64,000 bases of DNA. Source: Avena insularis (lineage: Eukaryota > Streptophyta > Magnoliopsida > Poales > Poaceae). This document shows, in pieces, positions 35,602 through 51,500 of the stretch; the stretch's first letter is position 1; each line of letters starts with the position of its first letter. The stretch is from assembly GCA_023614405.1 (NCBI GenBank), contig CM042688.1, positions 439,632,028-439,696,027 on the forward strand. The letters run 5' to 3'. A model generated the notes under the pieces. That model was given only the letters and a program-made list of their open reading frames with translations, was not told the origin of the DNA and did not search any database. The position numbers and the translations under genes were made by a program.

Positions 35602-38600
35602 CTAGCTATGGTTAATGAGAAGAACACACATTTCAATGACATAGGTGGATCCATATGTGGTATGTGAAAAGAACACACATGCAATGACTCTAGTTGTTGT
35701 GAGTAAAAAGAACACACATGCAATGACAGTGGTGGATCCATGTGTGGTATCTAAAGAGAACACACATGCAATGGCTCTAGCTGTGGTTAATGAGAAGAAC
35801 ACACATTTCAATGACACTGGTGGATCCATATGTGGTATGTGAAAGGAATAGTCATGAAATGACTCTAGTTGTTGTTACTAAAAAGAACACAGATGCAATG
35901 ACACTGGTGCATCCATGTGTGGTCTCTGAAGAGAACACACATGCAATAAAACTGGTGGATCCATATGTGTATGTGAAAATAACACACGTGCAATGACTCC
36001 AGTTGTTGTTAGTAAAAAGAACACACATGCAATGACACTGGTGGATACATGTGTGGTATCTCAAGAGAACACACATGCAATGACTCTAGTTGTGGTTAAT
36101 GAGAAGAACACACATTTGAATGACACTTGTGGATCCATATGTGGTATGTGAAAAGAATAGTCATGAAATGACAGCAGTTGTTGTTAGTAAAAAGAACACA
36201 GATGCAATGGCACTGGTGGATCCATGTGTGGTCTCTGAAGAGAACACACATGCAATGACACTGGTGGATCCATATGTGGTATGTGAAAATAACATACGTG
36301 CAATGACTCCAGTTGTTGTTAGTAAAAAGAACACACATGTAATGACACTGATGGATCCATGTGTGGTCTCTGAAGAGAACACACATTTCAATGACACTGG
36401 TGGGTCCATATGTGGTATGTGCATAAAACACACATGTAATGACTCCAGTTGTTATTAGTAAAAAGAACACACATGCAATGACACTGGTAGATCCATGTGT
36501 GGTCTCTGAAGAGAACACACATTTCAATGACACTGGTGGGTCCATATGTGGTATGTGCATAAAACACACATGTAATGACTCAAGTTGTTATTAGTAAAAA
36601 GTACACACATGCAATTACACTGGTGGATCCATGTGTGGTCTCTAAAGAGAACACACATGCAATGAATCTAGTTATGGTTAATGAGAAGAACACACATGGA
36701 AGGACACTTGTGGATCCATAGGTGGATTTTGAAAATAACACACATGCAATGACACTGGTGGATCCATGTGTGGTCTCTGAAGAGAACAGACATTTCAATG
36801 ACACTGGTGGATCCATATGTGGTATGTGAAAAGAATAGTCTTGAAATGACTCCAGTTGTTGTTAGTAAAAAGAGCACACATGCAATTACACTGGTAGGTC
36901 CATGTGTGGTCTCTAAAGAGAAGAGACATTTCAATGACACTGGTGGATCCATATGTGGTATTTGAAAATAACACACATGAAATGATTCCAGTTGTTGTTA
37001 GTAAAAAGAGCACACATGCAATTACACTGGTGGATCCATGTGTGGTCTCTGAAGAGAACACACATTTCAACGACACTGGTGGATCCATATGTGGTATGTG
37101 AAAAGAACACACATGCAATGACTCCAGTTGTTGTTACTAAAAAGTATATACATGCAATGACACTGGTGGATCCATGTGTGGTCTCTAAAGAGAACACACA
37201 TGCAATGACTCTAGCTATGGTTAATGACAAGAACACACATGCAATGACACAGGTGGATCCATAGGTGGATTCTGAAAAGAACACACATGCAATGACTCTA
37301 GTTGTTGTTAGTAAAAAGAACTCACATGCAATGACACTTGTGGATCCATGTGTGGTCTCTGAAGAGAACAAGCATTTCCATGACACTGGTGGATCCATAT
37401 GTGGTATCTGAAAAGAACACACATGCAATGACTCCAGTTGTTGTTAGTAAAAAGAAGACACATGCAATTACACAGGTGGATCCATGTGTGGTCTCCAAAG
37501 AGAACACACATGCAATGACTCTAGATGTGGTTAATGAGAAGAAACACATGCAATGACACTGGTGGATCATAGGTGGATTGTGAAAAGAACACACATGCAA
37601 TGACTCTGGTTGTTGTTAGTAAAAAGAGCACACATGCAATGACACTGGTGGATCCATATGTGGTATGTGAAAAGAACACACATGCAATGACTCCAGTTGT
37701 TGTTAGTAAAAAGAACACACATGCAATGATACTAGTGGATCCATGTGTGGTATCTAAAGAGAATACACATGCAATGGCTCTAGCTGTGGTTAATGAGAAG
37801 AACACACATTTCAATGACAATGGTGGATCCATATGTGGTATGTGAAACGAATAGTCATGAAATGACTCTAGTTGTTGTTAGTAAAAAGAACACAGATGCA
37901 ATGACACTGGTGAATAAAACACACATGTAATGAATCTAGCTGTGGTTAATGAGAAGAACGCACATGCAATGACACTGGTGGATCCATAGGTGGATTGTGA
38001 AAATAACACACATGCAATGACTCTGGTTGCTATTATTAAAAAGAACACACATGCAATGACACTGGTGGATCCATGTGTGGTCTCTGAAGAGAATAGACAT
38101 TTCAATGACACTAGTGGATCCATATGTGGTATGTGAAAAGAATAGTCATGAAATGACTCCAGTTGTTGTTAGTAAAAAGCGCACACATGCAATTACACTG
38201 GTGGATCAATGTGTGGTCTCTAAAGAGAACACACATGCAATGAATCTACCTGTGGTTAATGAGAAGAACACACATGCAATGACACTGGTTGTTGTTAGTA
38301 AAGAGAGCACACAGGCAATGACACTGGTGGATCCATGTGTGGTCTCTAAAGAGAACATACATTTCAATGACACTAGTGGATCCATATGTGGTGTGCGAAA
38401 AGAACACACATGCAATGACTCAAGTTGTTGTTAGTAAAAAGAACACACATGCAATGACACTGGTGGATCCATGTGTGGTCTTTGAAGAGAACACACATGC
38501 AGTGACTCTAGCTATGGTTACTGAAGAGAACACACATTTCAATGATACTGGTGGATCCATATGTGGTATGTGAAAAGAACACACATGAAATGACTAGTTG

Positions 38601-41600
38601 TTGTTAGTAAAAAGAACACACGTTTAATGACACTGGTGGATCCATGTGTGGTCTTTGAAGAGAACATACTTTTCAATGACACTGGTGGATCCATATGTGG
38701 TATGTGAAAAGAACACACATGCAATGACATCAGTGGTTGTTAGTAAAAATAACACATATGAAATGACACTGGTGGATCCATGTGTGGCCTCTGAAGAGAA
38801 CACACATCCAATGACTCTAGCTATGGTTAATGAGAAAAACACACATTTCAATGACATAGGTGGATCCATATGTGGTATGTGAAAAGAACACACATGCAAT
38901 GACTCTAGTTGTTGTTAGTAAAAAGAACAGACATGCAATGACACTGGTGGATCCATGTGTGGTCTCTGAAGAGAACACACATGCAATGACACTGGTGGAT
39001 CCATATGTGGTATGTGAAAATAACACACGTGCAATGACTCCAGTTGTTGTTAGTAAAAAGAACACACATGTAATGAGACTGGTGGATCGATGTGTGGTCT
39101 CTCAAGAGAACACACATTTCAATGACACTGGTGGGTCCATATGTGGTATGTGCATAAAACACACATGTAATGACTCCAGTTGTTATTAGTAAAAAGAACA
39201 CACATGCAATGACACTAGTGGATCCATGTGTGGTCTCTGAAGAGAACACACATTTCAATGACACTGGTGGGTCCATATGTGGTATGTGCATAAAACACAC
39301 ATGTAATGACTCCAGTTGTTATTAGTAAAAAGTACACACATGCAATTATACTGGTGGATCCATGTGTGGTCTCTAAAGAGAACACACATGCAATGAATCT
39401 AGCTGTGGTTAATGAGAAGAACGCACATGGAATGACACTGGTGGATCCATAGGTGGATTGTGAAAATAACACACATGCAATGACACTGGTGGATCCATGT
39501 GTGGTCTCTGAAGAGAACAGACATTTCAATGACACTGGTGGATCCATATCTGGTATGTGAAAAGAATAGTCATGAAATGACTCAAGTTGTTGTTAGTAAA
39601 AAGAGCACACATGCAATTACACTGGTGGATCCATGTGTGGTCTCTGAAGAGAACAGACATTTCAATGACACTGGTGGATCCATATGTGGTATGTGAAAAT
39701 AACACACATGAAATGATTCCAGTTGTTGTTAGTAAAAAGAGCACACATGCAATTACACTGGTGGATCCATGTGTGGTCTCTGAAGAGAACACACATTTCA
39801 ATGACACTGGTGGATCCATATGTGGTATGTGAAAAGAACACACATGCAATGACTCCAGTTGTTGTTAGTAAAAACAAAATACATGCAATGACACTGGTGG
39901 ATCCATGTGTGGTCTCTAAAGAGAACACACATGCAATGACTCTAGCTATGGTTAATGAGAAGAACACACATGCAATGACACAGGTGGACCCATAGGTGGA
40001 TTCTGAAAAGAACACACATGCAATGACTCTAGTTGTTGTTAGTAAAAAGAACTCACATGCAATGACACTTGTGAATCCATGTGTGGTCTCTAAAGAGAAC
40101 ACACATTTCCATGACACTGGTGGATCCATATGTGGTATCTGAAAAGAACACACATGCAATGACTCCAGTTGTTGTTAGTAAAAAGAAGACACATGCCATT
40201 ACACTGGTGGATCCATGTGTGGTCTCTAAAGAGAACACACATGCAATGACTCTAGATGTGGTTAATGAGAATAACACACATGCAATGACACTGGTGGATC
40301 CATAGGTGGATTGTGGAAAGAACACACATGCAATGACTCTGGTTGTTGTTAGTAAAAAGAGCACACATGCAATGACACTGGTGGATCCATGTGTGTCTTC
40401 TTCAAAAGAACACACATTTCAATGACACTGGTGGATCCATATGTGGTATGTGAAAAGAACACACATGCAATGACTCCGGTTGTTGTTAGTAAAAAGAACA
40501 CATATGCAATGACACTGGTGGATCCATGTGTGGTATCTGAAGAGAACACACATCCAATGACTCTAGCTGTGGTGAATGAGAAGAACACACATTTCAATGA
40601 CATAGGTGGATCCATATGTGGTATGTGAAAAGAACACACATGCAATGACTCTAGTTGTTGTGAGTAAAAAGAACACACATGCAATGACAGTGGTGGATCC
40701 ATGTGTGGTATCTAAAGAGAACACACATGCAATGGCTCTAGCTGTGGTTAATGAGAAGAACACACATTTCAATGACACTGGTGGATCCATATGTGGTATG
40801 TGAAAGGAATAGTCATGAAATGACTCTAGTTGTTGTTAGTAAAAAGAACACAGATGCAATGACACTGGTGCATCCATGTGTGGTCTCTGAAGAGAACACA
40901 CATGCAATAAAACTGGTGGATCCATATGTGTATGTGAAAATAACACACGTGCAATGACTCCAGTTGTTGTTAGTAAAAAGAACACACATGCAATGACACT
41001 GGTGGATACATGTGTGGTATCTCAAGAGAACACACATGCAATGACTCTAGTTGTGGTTAATGAGAAGAACACACATTTGAATGACACTTGTGGATCCATA
41101 TGTGGTATGTGAAAAGAATAGTCATGAAATGACACCAGTTGTTGTTAGTAAAAAGAACACAGATGCAATGGCACTGGTGGATCCATGTGTGGTCTCTGAA
41201 GAGAACACACATGCAATGACACTGGTGGATCCATATGTGGTATGTGAAAATAACATACGTGCAATGACTCCAGTTGTTGTTAGTAAAAAGAACACACATG
41301 TAATGACACTGATGGATCCATGTGTGGTTTCTGAAGAGAACACACATTTCAATGACACTGGTGGGTCCATATGTGGTATGTGCATAAAACACACATGTAA
41401 TGACTCCAGTTGTTATTAGTAAAAAGAACACACATGCAATGACACTGGTAGATCCATGTGTGGTCTCTGAAGAGAACACACATTTCAATGACACTGGTGG
41501 GTCCATATGTGGTATGTGCATAAAACACACATGTAATGACTCAAGTTATTATTAGTAAAAAGTACACACATGCAATTACACTGGTGGATCCATGTGTGGT

Positions 41601-44600
41601 CTCTAAAGAGAACACACATGCAATGAATCTAGTTGTGGTTAATGAGAAGAACACACATGGAAGGACACTTGTGGATCCATAGGTGGATTTTGAAAATAAC
41701 ACACATGCAATGACACTGGTGGATCCATGTGTGGTCTCTGAAGAGAACAGACATTTCAATGACACTGGTGGATCCATATGTGGTATGTGAAAAGAATAGT
41801 CTTGAAATGACTCCAGTTGTTGTTAGTAAAAAGAGCACACATGCAATTACACTGGTAGGTCCATGTGTGGTCTCTAAAGAGAAGAGACATTTCAATGACA
41901 CTGGTGGATCCATATGTGGTATTTGAAAATAACACACATGAAATGATTCCAGTTGTTGTTAGTAAAAAGAGCACACATGCAATTACACTGGTGGATCCAT
42001 GTGTGGTCTCTGAAGAGAACACACATTTCAACGACACTGGTGGATCCATATGTGGTATGTGAAAAGAACACACATGCAATGACTCCAGTTGTTGTTACTA
42101 AAAAGTATATACATGCAATGACACTGGTGGATCCATGTGTGGTCTCTAAAGAGAACACACATGCAATGACTCTAGCTATGGTTAATGACAAGAACACACA
42201 TGCAATGACACAGGTGGATCCATAGGTGGATTCTGAAAAGAACACACATGCAATGACTCTAGTTGTTGTTAGTAAAAAGAACTCACATGCAATGACACTT
42301 GTGGATCCATGTGTGGTCTCTGAAGAGAGCAAGCATTTCCATGACACTGGTGGATCCATATGTGGTATCTGAAAAGAACACACATGCAATGACTCCAGTT
42401 GTTGTTAGTAAAAAGAAGACACATGCAATTACACTGGTGGATCCATGTGTGGTATCCAAAGAGAACACACATGCAATGACTCTAGATGTGGTTAATGAGA
42501 AGAAACACATGCAATGACACTGGTGGATCATAGGTGGATTGTGAAAAGAACACACATGCAATGACTCTGGTTGTTGTTAGTAAAAAGAGCACACATGCAA
42601 TGACACTGGTGGATCCATATGTGGTATGTGAAAAGAACACACATGCAATGACTCCAGTTGTTGTTAGTAAAAAGAACACACATGCAATGATACTAGTGGA
42701 TCCATGTGTGGTATCTAAAGAGAACACACATGCAATGGCTCTAGCTGTGGTTAATGAGAAGAACACACATTTCAATGACAATGGTGGATCCATATGTGGT
42801 ATGTGAAACGAATAGTCATGAAATGACTCTAGTTGTTGTTAGTAAAAAGAACACAGATGCAATGACACTGGTGAATAAAACACACATGTAATGAATCTAG
42901 CTGTGGTTAATGAGAAGAACGCACATGCAATGACACTGGTGGATCCATAGGTGGATTGTGAAAATAACACACATGCAATGACTCTGGTTGCTATTATTAA
43001 AAAGAACACACATGCAATGACACTGGTGGATCCATGTGTGGTCTCTGAAGAGAATAGACATTTCAATGACACTAGTGGATCCATATGTGGTATGTGAAAA
43101 GAATAGTCATGAAATGACTCCAGTTGTTGTTAGTAAAAAGCGCACACATGCAATTACACTGGTGGATCAATGTGTGGTCTCTAAAGAGAACACACATGCA
43201 ATGAATCTACCTGTGGTTAATGAGAAGAACACACATGCAATGACACTGGTTGTTGTTAGTAAAGAGAGCACACAGGCAATGACACTGGTGGATCCATGTG
43301 TGGTCTCTAAAGAGAACATACATTTCAATGACACTAGTGGATCCATATGTGGTGTGCGAAAAGAACACACATGCAATGACTCAAGTTGTTGTTAGTAAAA
43401 AGAACACACATGCAATGACACTGGTGGATCCATGTGTGGTCTTTGAAGAGAACACACATGCAGTGACTCTAGCTATGGTTACTGAAGAGAACACACATTT
43501 CAATGATACTGGTGGATCCATATGTGGTATGTGAAAAGAACACACATGAAATGACTCTAGTTGTTGTTAGTAAAAAGAACACACGTTTAATGACACTGGT
43601 GGATCCATGTGTGGTCTTTGAAGAGAACATACTTTTCAATGACACTGGTGGATCCATATGTGGTATGTGAAAAGAACACACATGCAATGACATCAGTGGT
43701 TGTTAGTAAAAATAACACATATGAAATGACATTTGGTGGATCCATGTGTGGCCTCTGAAGAACACACATCCAATGACTCTAGCTATGGTTAATGAGAAAA
43801 ACACACATTTCAATGACATAGGTGGATCCATATGTGGTATGTGAAAAGAACACACATGCAATGACTCTAGTTGTTGTTAGTAAAAAGAACAGACATGCAA
43901 TGACACTGGTGGATCCATGTGTGGTCTCTGAAGAGAACACACATGCAATGACACTGGTGGATCCATATGTGGTATGTGAAAATAACACACGTGCAATGAC
44001 TCCAGTTGTTGTTAGTAAAAAGAACACACATGTAATGAGACTGGTGGATCGATGTGTGGTCTCTCAAGAGAACACACATTTCAATGACACTGGTGGGTCC
44101 ATATGTGGTATGTGCATAAAACACACATGTAATGACTCCAGTTGTTATTAGTAAAAAGAACACACATGCAATGACACTAGTGGATCCATGTGTGGTCTCT
44201 GAAGAGAACACACATTTCAATGACACTGGTGGGTCCATATGTGGTATGTGCATAAAACACACATGTAATGACTCCAGTTGTTATTAGTAAAAAGTACACA
44301 CATGCAATTACACTGGTGGATCCATGTGTGGTCTCTAAAGAGAACACACATGCAATGAATCTAGCTGTGGTTAATGAGAAGAACGCACATGGAATGACAC
44401 TGGTGGATCCATAGGTGGATTGTGAAAATAACACACATGCAATGACACTGGTGGATCCATGTGTGGTCTCTGAAGAGAACAGACATTTCAATGACACTGG
44501 TGGATCCATATCTGGTATGTGAAAAGAATAGTCATGAAATGACTCAAGTTGTTTTTAGTAAAAAGAGCACACATGCAATTACACTGGTGGATCCATGTGT

Positions 44601-45517
44601 GGTCTCTGAAGAGAACAGACATTTCAATGACACTGGTGGATCCATATGTGGTATGTGAAAATAACACACATGAAATGATTCCAGTTGTTGTTAGTAAAAA
44701 GAGCACACATGCAATTACACTGGTGGATCCATGTGGTCTCTGAAGAACACACATTTCAATGACACTGGTGGATCCATATGTGGTATGTGAAAAGAACACA
44801 CATGCAATGACTCCTTGTTGTTAGTAAAACAACATACATGCAATGACATGAGTGGATCCATGTGTGGTCTCTAAAGAGAACACACATGCAATGACTCTAG
44901 CTATGGTTAATGAGAAGAGCACACATGCAATGACACAGGTGGACCCATAGGTGGATTCTGAAAAGAACACACATGCAATGACTCTAGTTGTTGTTAGTAA
45001 AAAGAACTCACATGCAATGACACTTGTGAATCCATGTGTGGTCTCTAAAGAGAACACACATTTCCATGACACTGGTGGATCCATATGTGGTATCTGAAAA
45101 GAACACACATGCAATGACTCCAGTTGTTGTTAGTAAAAAGAAGACACATGCCATTACACTGGTGGATCCATGTGTGGTCTCTAAAGAGAACACACATGCA
45201 ATGACTCTAGATGTGGTTAATGAGAATAACACACATGCAATGACACTGGTGGATCCATAGGTGGATTGTGGAAAGAACACACATGCAATGACTCTGGTTG
45301 TTGTTAGTAAAAAGAGCACACATGCAATGACACTGGTGGATCCATGTGTGTCTTCTTCAAAAGAACACACATTTCAATGACACTGGTGGATCCATATGTG
45401 GTATGTGAAAAGAACACACATGCAATGACTCCGGTTGTTGTTAGTAAAAAGAACACATATGCAATGACACTGGTGGATCCATGTGTGGTATCTGAAGAGA
45501 ACACACATGCAATGACT
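35602..45517 (+). repeat. Tandem block duplication of 4.96 kb, the largest in the window
   Basis: 35602-40562 and 40563-45517 are adjacent copies. Segments at 35645, 36120, 36768, 37338, 38075, 38337 and 38860 recur 4961-4962 bp downstream; after about 44740 the shift becomes 4955 because of small deletions. The copies share a fused monomer (37895-37945 and 42856-42906), TATATACATGCAATG (37144 and 42105), and a 1-bp loss in GGTGGATCATAGG (37561 and 42522). Differences are few, e.g. AGCAGTTG at 36171 versus ACCAGTTG at 41132. Confidence 0.93.
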
Positions 45518-48500
45518 CTAGCTATGGTTAATGAGAAGAACACACATTTCAATGACACTGGTGGATCCATATGTGGTATGTGAAAAGAACACACATGCAA
45601 TGACTCCAGTTGTTGTTAGTAAAAAGAACACACATGCAATGATACTAGTGGATCCATGTGTGGTATCTAAAGAGAACACACATGCAATGGCTCTAGCTGT
45701 GGTTAATGAGAAGAACACACATTTCAATGACACTATTGGATCCATATGTGGTATGTGAAACGAATAGTCATGAAATGACTCTAGTGGTTGTTAGTAAAAA
45801 GAACACAGATGCAATGACACTGGTGCATCCATGTGTGGTCTCTGAATAGAACACACATGCAATAAAACTGGTGGATCCATATGTGTATGTGAAAATAACA
45901 CACGTGCAATGACTCCAGTTGTTGTTAGTGAAAAGAACACACATGCAATGACACTGGTGGATCCATGTGTGGTATCTAAAGAGAACACACATTTCAATGA
46001 CACTGGTGGGTCCATATGTGGTATGTGAATAAAACACACATGTAATGACTCCAGTTGTTATTAGTAAAAATAACACACATACAACTACACTGGTGGATCC
46101 ATGTGTGGTCTCTAAACAGAACTCACATGCAATGAATCTAGTTGTGGTTAATGAGAAGAACACACATGCAATGACACTAGTGGATCCATAGGTGGATTGT
46201 GAAAATAACACACATGCAATGACTATGGTTGCTGTTAGTAAAAAGAACACACATGCAATGACACTGGTGGATCCATGTGTGGTCTCTGAAGAGAACAGAC
46301 ATTTCAATGACACTGGTGGATCCATATCTGGTATGTGAAAAGAATAGTCATGAAATGACTCAAGTTGTTGTTAGTAAAAAGAGCACACATGCAATTACAC
46401 TGGTGGATCCATGTGTGGTCTCTGAAGAGAACAGACATTTCAATGACACTGGTGGATCCATATGTGGTATGTGAAAATAACACACATGAAATGATTCCAG
46501 TTGTTGTTAGTAAAAAGAGCACACATGCAATTACACTGGTGGACCCATGTGTGGTCTCTGAAGAGAACACACATTTCAATGACACTGGTGGATCCATATG
46601 TGGTATGTGAAATGAACACACATGCAATGACTCCAGTTGTTGTTAGTAAAAACAACATACATGCAATGACACTGGTGGATCCATGTGTGGTCTCTAAAGA
46701 GAACACACATGCAATGACTCTAGCTATGGTTAATGAGAAGAACACACATGCAATGACACAGGTGGACCCATAGGTGGATTCTGAAAAGAACACACATGCA
46801 ATGACTCTAGTTGTTGTTAGTAAAAAGAACTCACATGCAATGACACTTGTGAATCCATGTGTGGTCTCTAAAGAGAACACACATTTCCATGACACTGGTG
46901 GATCCATATGTGGTATCTGAAAAGAACACACATGCAATGACTCCAGTTGTTGTTAGTAAAAAGAACACACATGCAATGACTCCAGTTGTTGTTAGTAAAA
47001 ATAACACACGTGCAATGACTCCAGTTGTTGTTAGTGAAAAGAACACACATGCAATGACACTGGTGGATCCATGTGTGGTATCTAAAGAGAACACACATTT
47101 CAATGACACTGGTGGGTCCATATGTGGTATGTGAATAAAACACACATGTAATGACTCCAGTTGTTATTAGTAAAAAGAACACACATACAACTACACTGGT
47201 GGATCCATGTGTGGTCTCTAAACAGAACACACATGCAATGAATCTAGTTGTGGTTAATGAGAAGAACACACATGCAATGACACTAGTGGATCCATAGGTG
47301 GATTGTGAAAATAACACACATGCAATGACTCTGGTTGCTGTTAGTAAAAAGAACACACATGTAATGACACTGGTGGATCCATGTGTGGTCTCTGAAGAGA
47401 ATAGACATTTCAATGACACTGGTGGATCCATATGTGGTATGTGAAAAGAATAGTCATGAAATGACTCTAGTTGTTGTTAGTAAAAAGCGCACACATGCCA
47501 TTACACTAGTGGATCCATGTGTGGTCTCTAAAGAGAACACACATGCAATGAATCTAGCTGTGGTTAATGAGAAGAACACACATGCAATGACACTGGTTGT
47601 TGTTAGTAAAGAGAGCACATGGGCAATGACACTTGTCGATCCATGTGTGGTCTCCAAAGAGAACATACATTTCAATGACACTGGTGGATCCATATGTGGT
47701 GTGTGAAATAAACACACATGCAATGACTCTAGTTGTTGTTAGTAAAAAGAACACACATGCAATGACACTGGTGGATCCATGTGTGGTATTTGAAGAGAAC
47801 ACACATGTAGTGACTCTAGCTGTGGTTACTGAAGAGAACACACATTTCAATGACACTGGTGGATCCATATGTGGTATGTGAAAAGAACACACATGAAATG
47901 ACTCTAGTTGTTGTTAGTAAAAAGAACACACATGCAATGACACTGGTGGATCCATGTGTGGTCTCTGAAGAGAACATACATTTCAATGACACTGGTGGAT
48001 CCATATGTGGTATGTGAAAAGAACACACATGCAATGACATCAGTGGTTGTTAGTAAAAATAACACATATGAAATGACACTGGTGGATCCATGTGTGTCCT
48101 CTGAAGAGAACACACATCCAATGACTCTAGCTATGGTTAATGAGAAGAACACACATTTCAATGACATAGGTGGATCCATATGTGGTATGTGAAAAGAACA
48201 CACATGCAATGACTCTAGTTGTTGTTAGTAAAAAGAACACACATGCAATGATAGTGGTGGATCCATGTGTGGTCTTTGAAGAGAACACACATTTCAATGA
48301 CACTAGTGGATCCGTATGTGGTATGTGAAAAGAATAGTCATGAAATGACTCTAGTTGTTGTTACAAAAAAGAACACACATGCAATGACACTGGTGGATCT
48401 ATGTGTGGTCTCTGAAGAGAACACACATGCAATGACACTGGTAGATCCATATGTGGTATGTGAAAACAACACACGTGCAATGACTCTAGTTGTTGTTAGT

Positions 48501-51500
48501 AAAAAGAACACACATGTAATGACACTGGTGGATCCATGTGTGGTCTCTGAAGAGAACACACATTTCAATGACACTGGTGGGTCCATATGTGGTATGTGCA
48601 TAAAACACACATGTAATGACTCCAGTTATTATCAGTAAAAAGAACACACATGCAATGACACTAGTGGATCCATGTGTGGTCTCTGAAGATAACACACATT
48701 TCAATGACACTGGTGGGTCCATATGTGGTATGTGCATAAAACACACATGTAATGACTCCAGTTGTTATTAGTAAAAAGTACACACATGGAATTACACTGG
48801 TGTATCCATGTGTGGTCTCTAAAGAGAACACACATGCAATGAATCTAGCTATGGTTAATGAGAAGAACGCACATGGAATGACATTGGTGGATCCATAGGT
48901 GGATTGTGAAAATAACACACATGCAATGACACTGGTGGATCCATGTGTGGTCTCTGAAGAGAACAGACATTTCAATGACACTGGTGGATCCATATGTGGT
49001 ATGTGAAAAGAATAGTCATGAAATGACTCCAGTTGTTGTTAGTAAAAAGAGCACACATGCAATTACACTGGTGGATCCATATGTGGTATGTGAAAAGAAC
49101 ACACATGCAATGACTCCAGTTGTTGTTAGTAAAAAGAACACACATGCAATGATACTAGTGGATCCATGTGTGGTATCTAAAGAGAACACACATGCAATGG
49201 CTCTAGCTGTGGTTAATGAGAAGAACACACATTTCAATGACACTGGTGGATCCATATGTGGTATGTGAAACGAATAGTCATGAAATGACTCTAGTTGTTG
49301 TTAGTAAAAAGAACACAGATGCAATGACACTGGTGCATCCATGTGTGGTCTCTGAATAGAACACACATGCAATAAAACTGGTGGATCCATATGTGTATGT
49401 GAAAATAACACACGTGCAATGACTCCAGTTGTTGTTAGTGAAAAGAACACACATGCAATGACACTGGTGGATCCATGTGTGGTATCTGAAGAGAACACAC
49501 ATGCAATGGCTCTAGCTGTGGTTAATGAGAAGAACACACATTTCAATGACACTGGTGGATCCATATGTGGTATGTGAAACGAATAGTCATGAAATGACTC
49601 TAGTTGTTGTTAGTAAAAAGAACACAGATGCAATGACACTGGTGCATCCATGTGTGGTCTCTGAAGAGAACACACATGCAATAAAACTGGTGGGTCCATA
49701 TGTCTATGTGAAAATAACACACGTGCAATGACTCCAGTTGTTGTTAGTAAAAAGAACACACATGCAATGACACTGGTGGATCCATGTGTGGTCTCTAAAG
49801 AGAACACACATTTCAATGACACTGGTGGGTCCATATGTGGTATGTGAATAAAACACACATGTAATTACTCCAGTTGTTATTAGTAAAAAGAACACACATG
49901 CAACTACACTGGTGGATCCATGTGTGGTCTCTAAAGAGAACACACATGTAATGAATCTAGCTGTGGTTAATGAGAAGAACGCACATGCAATGACACTGGT
50001 GGATCCATAGGTGGATTGTGAAAATAACACACATGCAATGACTCTGGTTGCTATTAGTAAAAAGAACACACATGCAATGACACTGGTGGATCCATGTGTG
50101 GTCTCTGAAGAGAATAGACATTTCAATGACACTAGTGGATCCATATGTGGTAAGTGAAAAGAATAGTCATTAAATGACTCCAGTTGTTGTTAGTAAAAAG
50201 CGCACACATGCAATTACACTGGTGGATCAATGTGTGGTCTCTAAAGAGAACACACATGCAATGAATCTACCTGTGGTTAATGAGAAGAACACACATGCAA
50301 TGACACTAGTTCTTGTTAGTAAAGAGAGCACACAGGCAATGACACTGGTGGATCCATGTGTGGTCTCTAAAGAGAACATACATTTCAATGACACTGGTGG
50401 ATCCATATGTGGTGTGCGAAAAGAACACACATGAAATGACTCAAGTTGTTGTTAGTAAAAAGAACACACATGCAATGACACTGGTGGATCCATGTGTGGT
50501 CTTTGAAGAGAACACACATGCAGTGACTGTAGCTATGGTTACTGAAGAGAACACACATTTCAATGATACTGGTGGATCCATATGTGGTATGTGAAAAGAA
50601 CACACATGAAATGGCTCTAGTTGTTGTTAGTAAAAAGAACACACGTTTAATGACACTGGTGGATCCATGTGTGGTCTTTGAAGAGAACATACATTTCAAT
50701 GACACTGGTGGATCCATATGTGGTATGTGAAAAGAACACACATGCAATGACATCAGTGGTTGTTAGTAAAAATAACACATATGAAATGACACTGGTGGAT
50801 CCATGTGTGGCCTCTGAAGAGAACACACATCCAATGACTCTAGCTATGGTTAATGAGAAGAACATACATTTCAATGACATAGGTGGATCCATATGTGGTA
50901 TGTGAAAAGAACACACATGCAATGACTCTAGTTGTTGTTAGTAAAAAGAACACACATGCAATGACAGTGGTGGATCCATGTGTGGTCTCTGAAGAGAACA
51001 CACATTTCAATGACACTAGTGGATCCATATGTGGTATGTGAAAAGAATAGTCATGAAATGACTCTAGTTGTTGTTAGTAAAAAGAACAGACATGCAATGA
51101 CACTGGTGGATCCATGTGTGGTCTCTGAAGAGAACACACATGCAATGACACTGGTGGATCCATATGTGGTATGTGAAAATAACACACGTGCAATGACTCC
51201 AGTTGTTGTTAGTAAAAAGAACACACATGTAATGAGACTGGTGGATCGATGTGTGGTCTCTCAAGAGAACACACATTTTAATGACACTGGTGGGTCCATA
51301 TGTGGTATGTGCATAAAACACACATGTAATGACTCCAGTTGTTATTAGTAAAAAGAACACACATGCAATGACACTAGTGGATCCATGTGTGGTCTCTGAA
51401 GAGAACACACATTTCAATGACATTGGTGGGTCCATATGTGGTATGTGCATAAAACACACATGTAATGACTCCAGTTGTTATTAGTAAAAAGTACACACAT

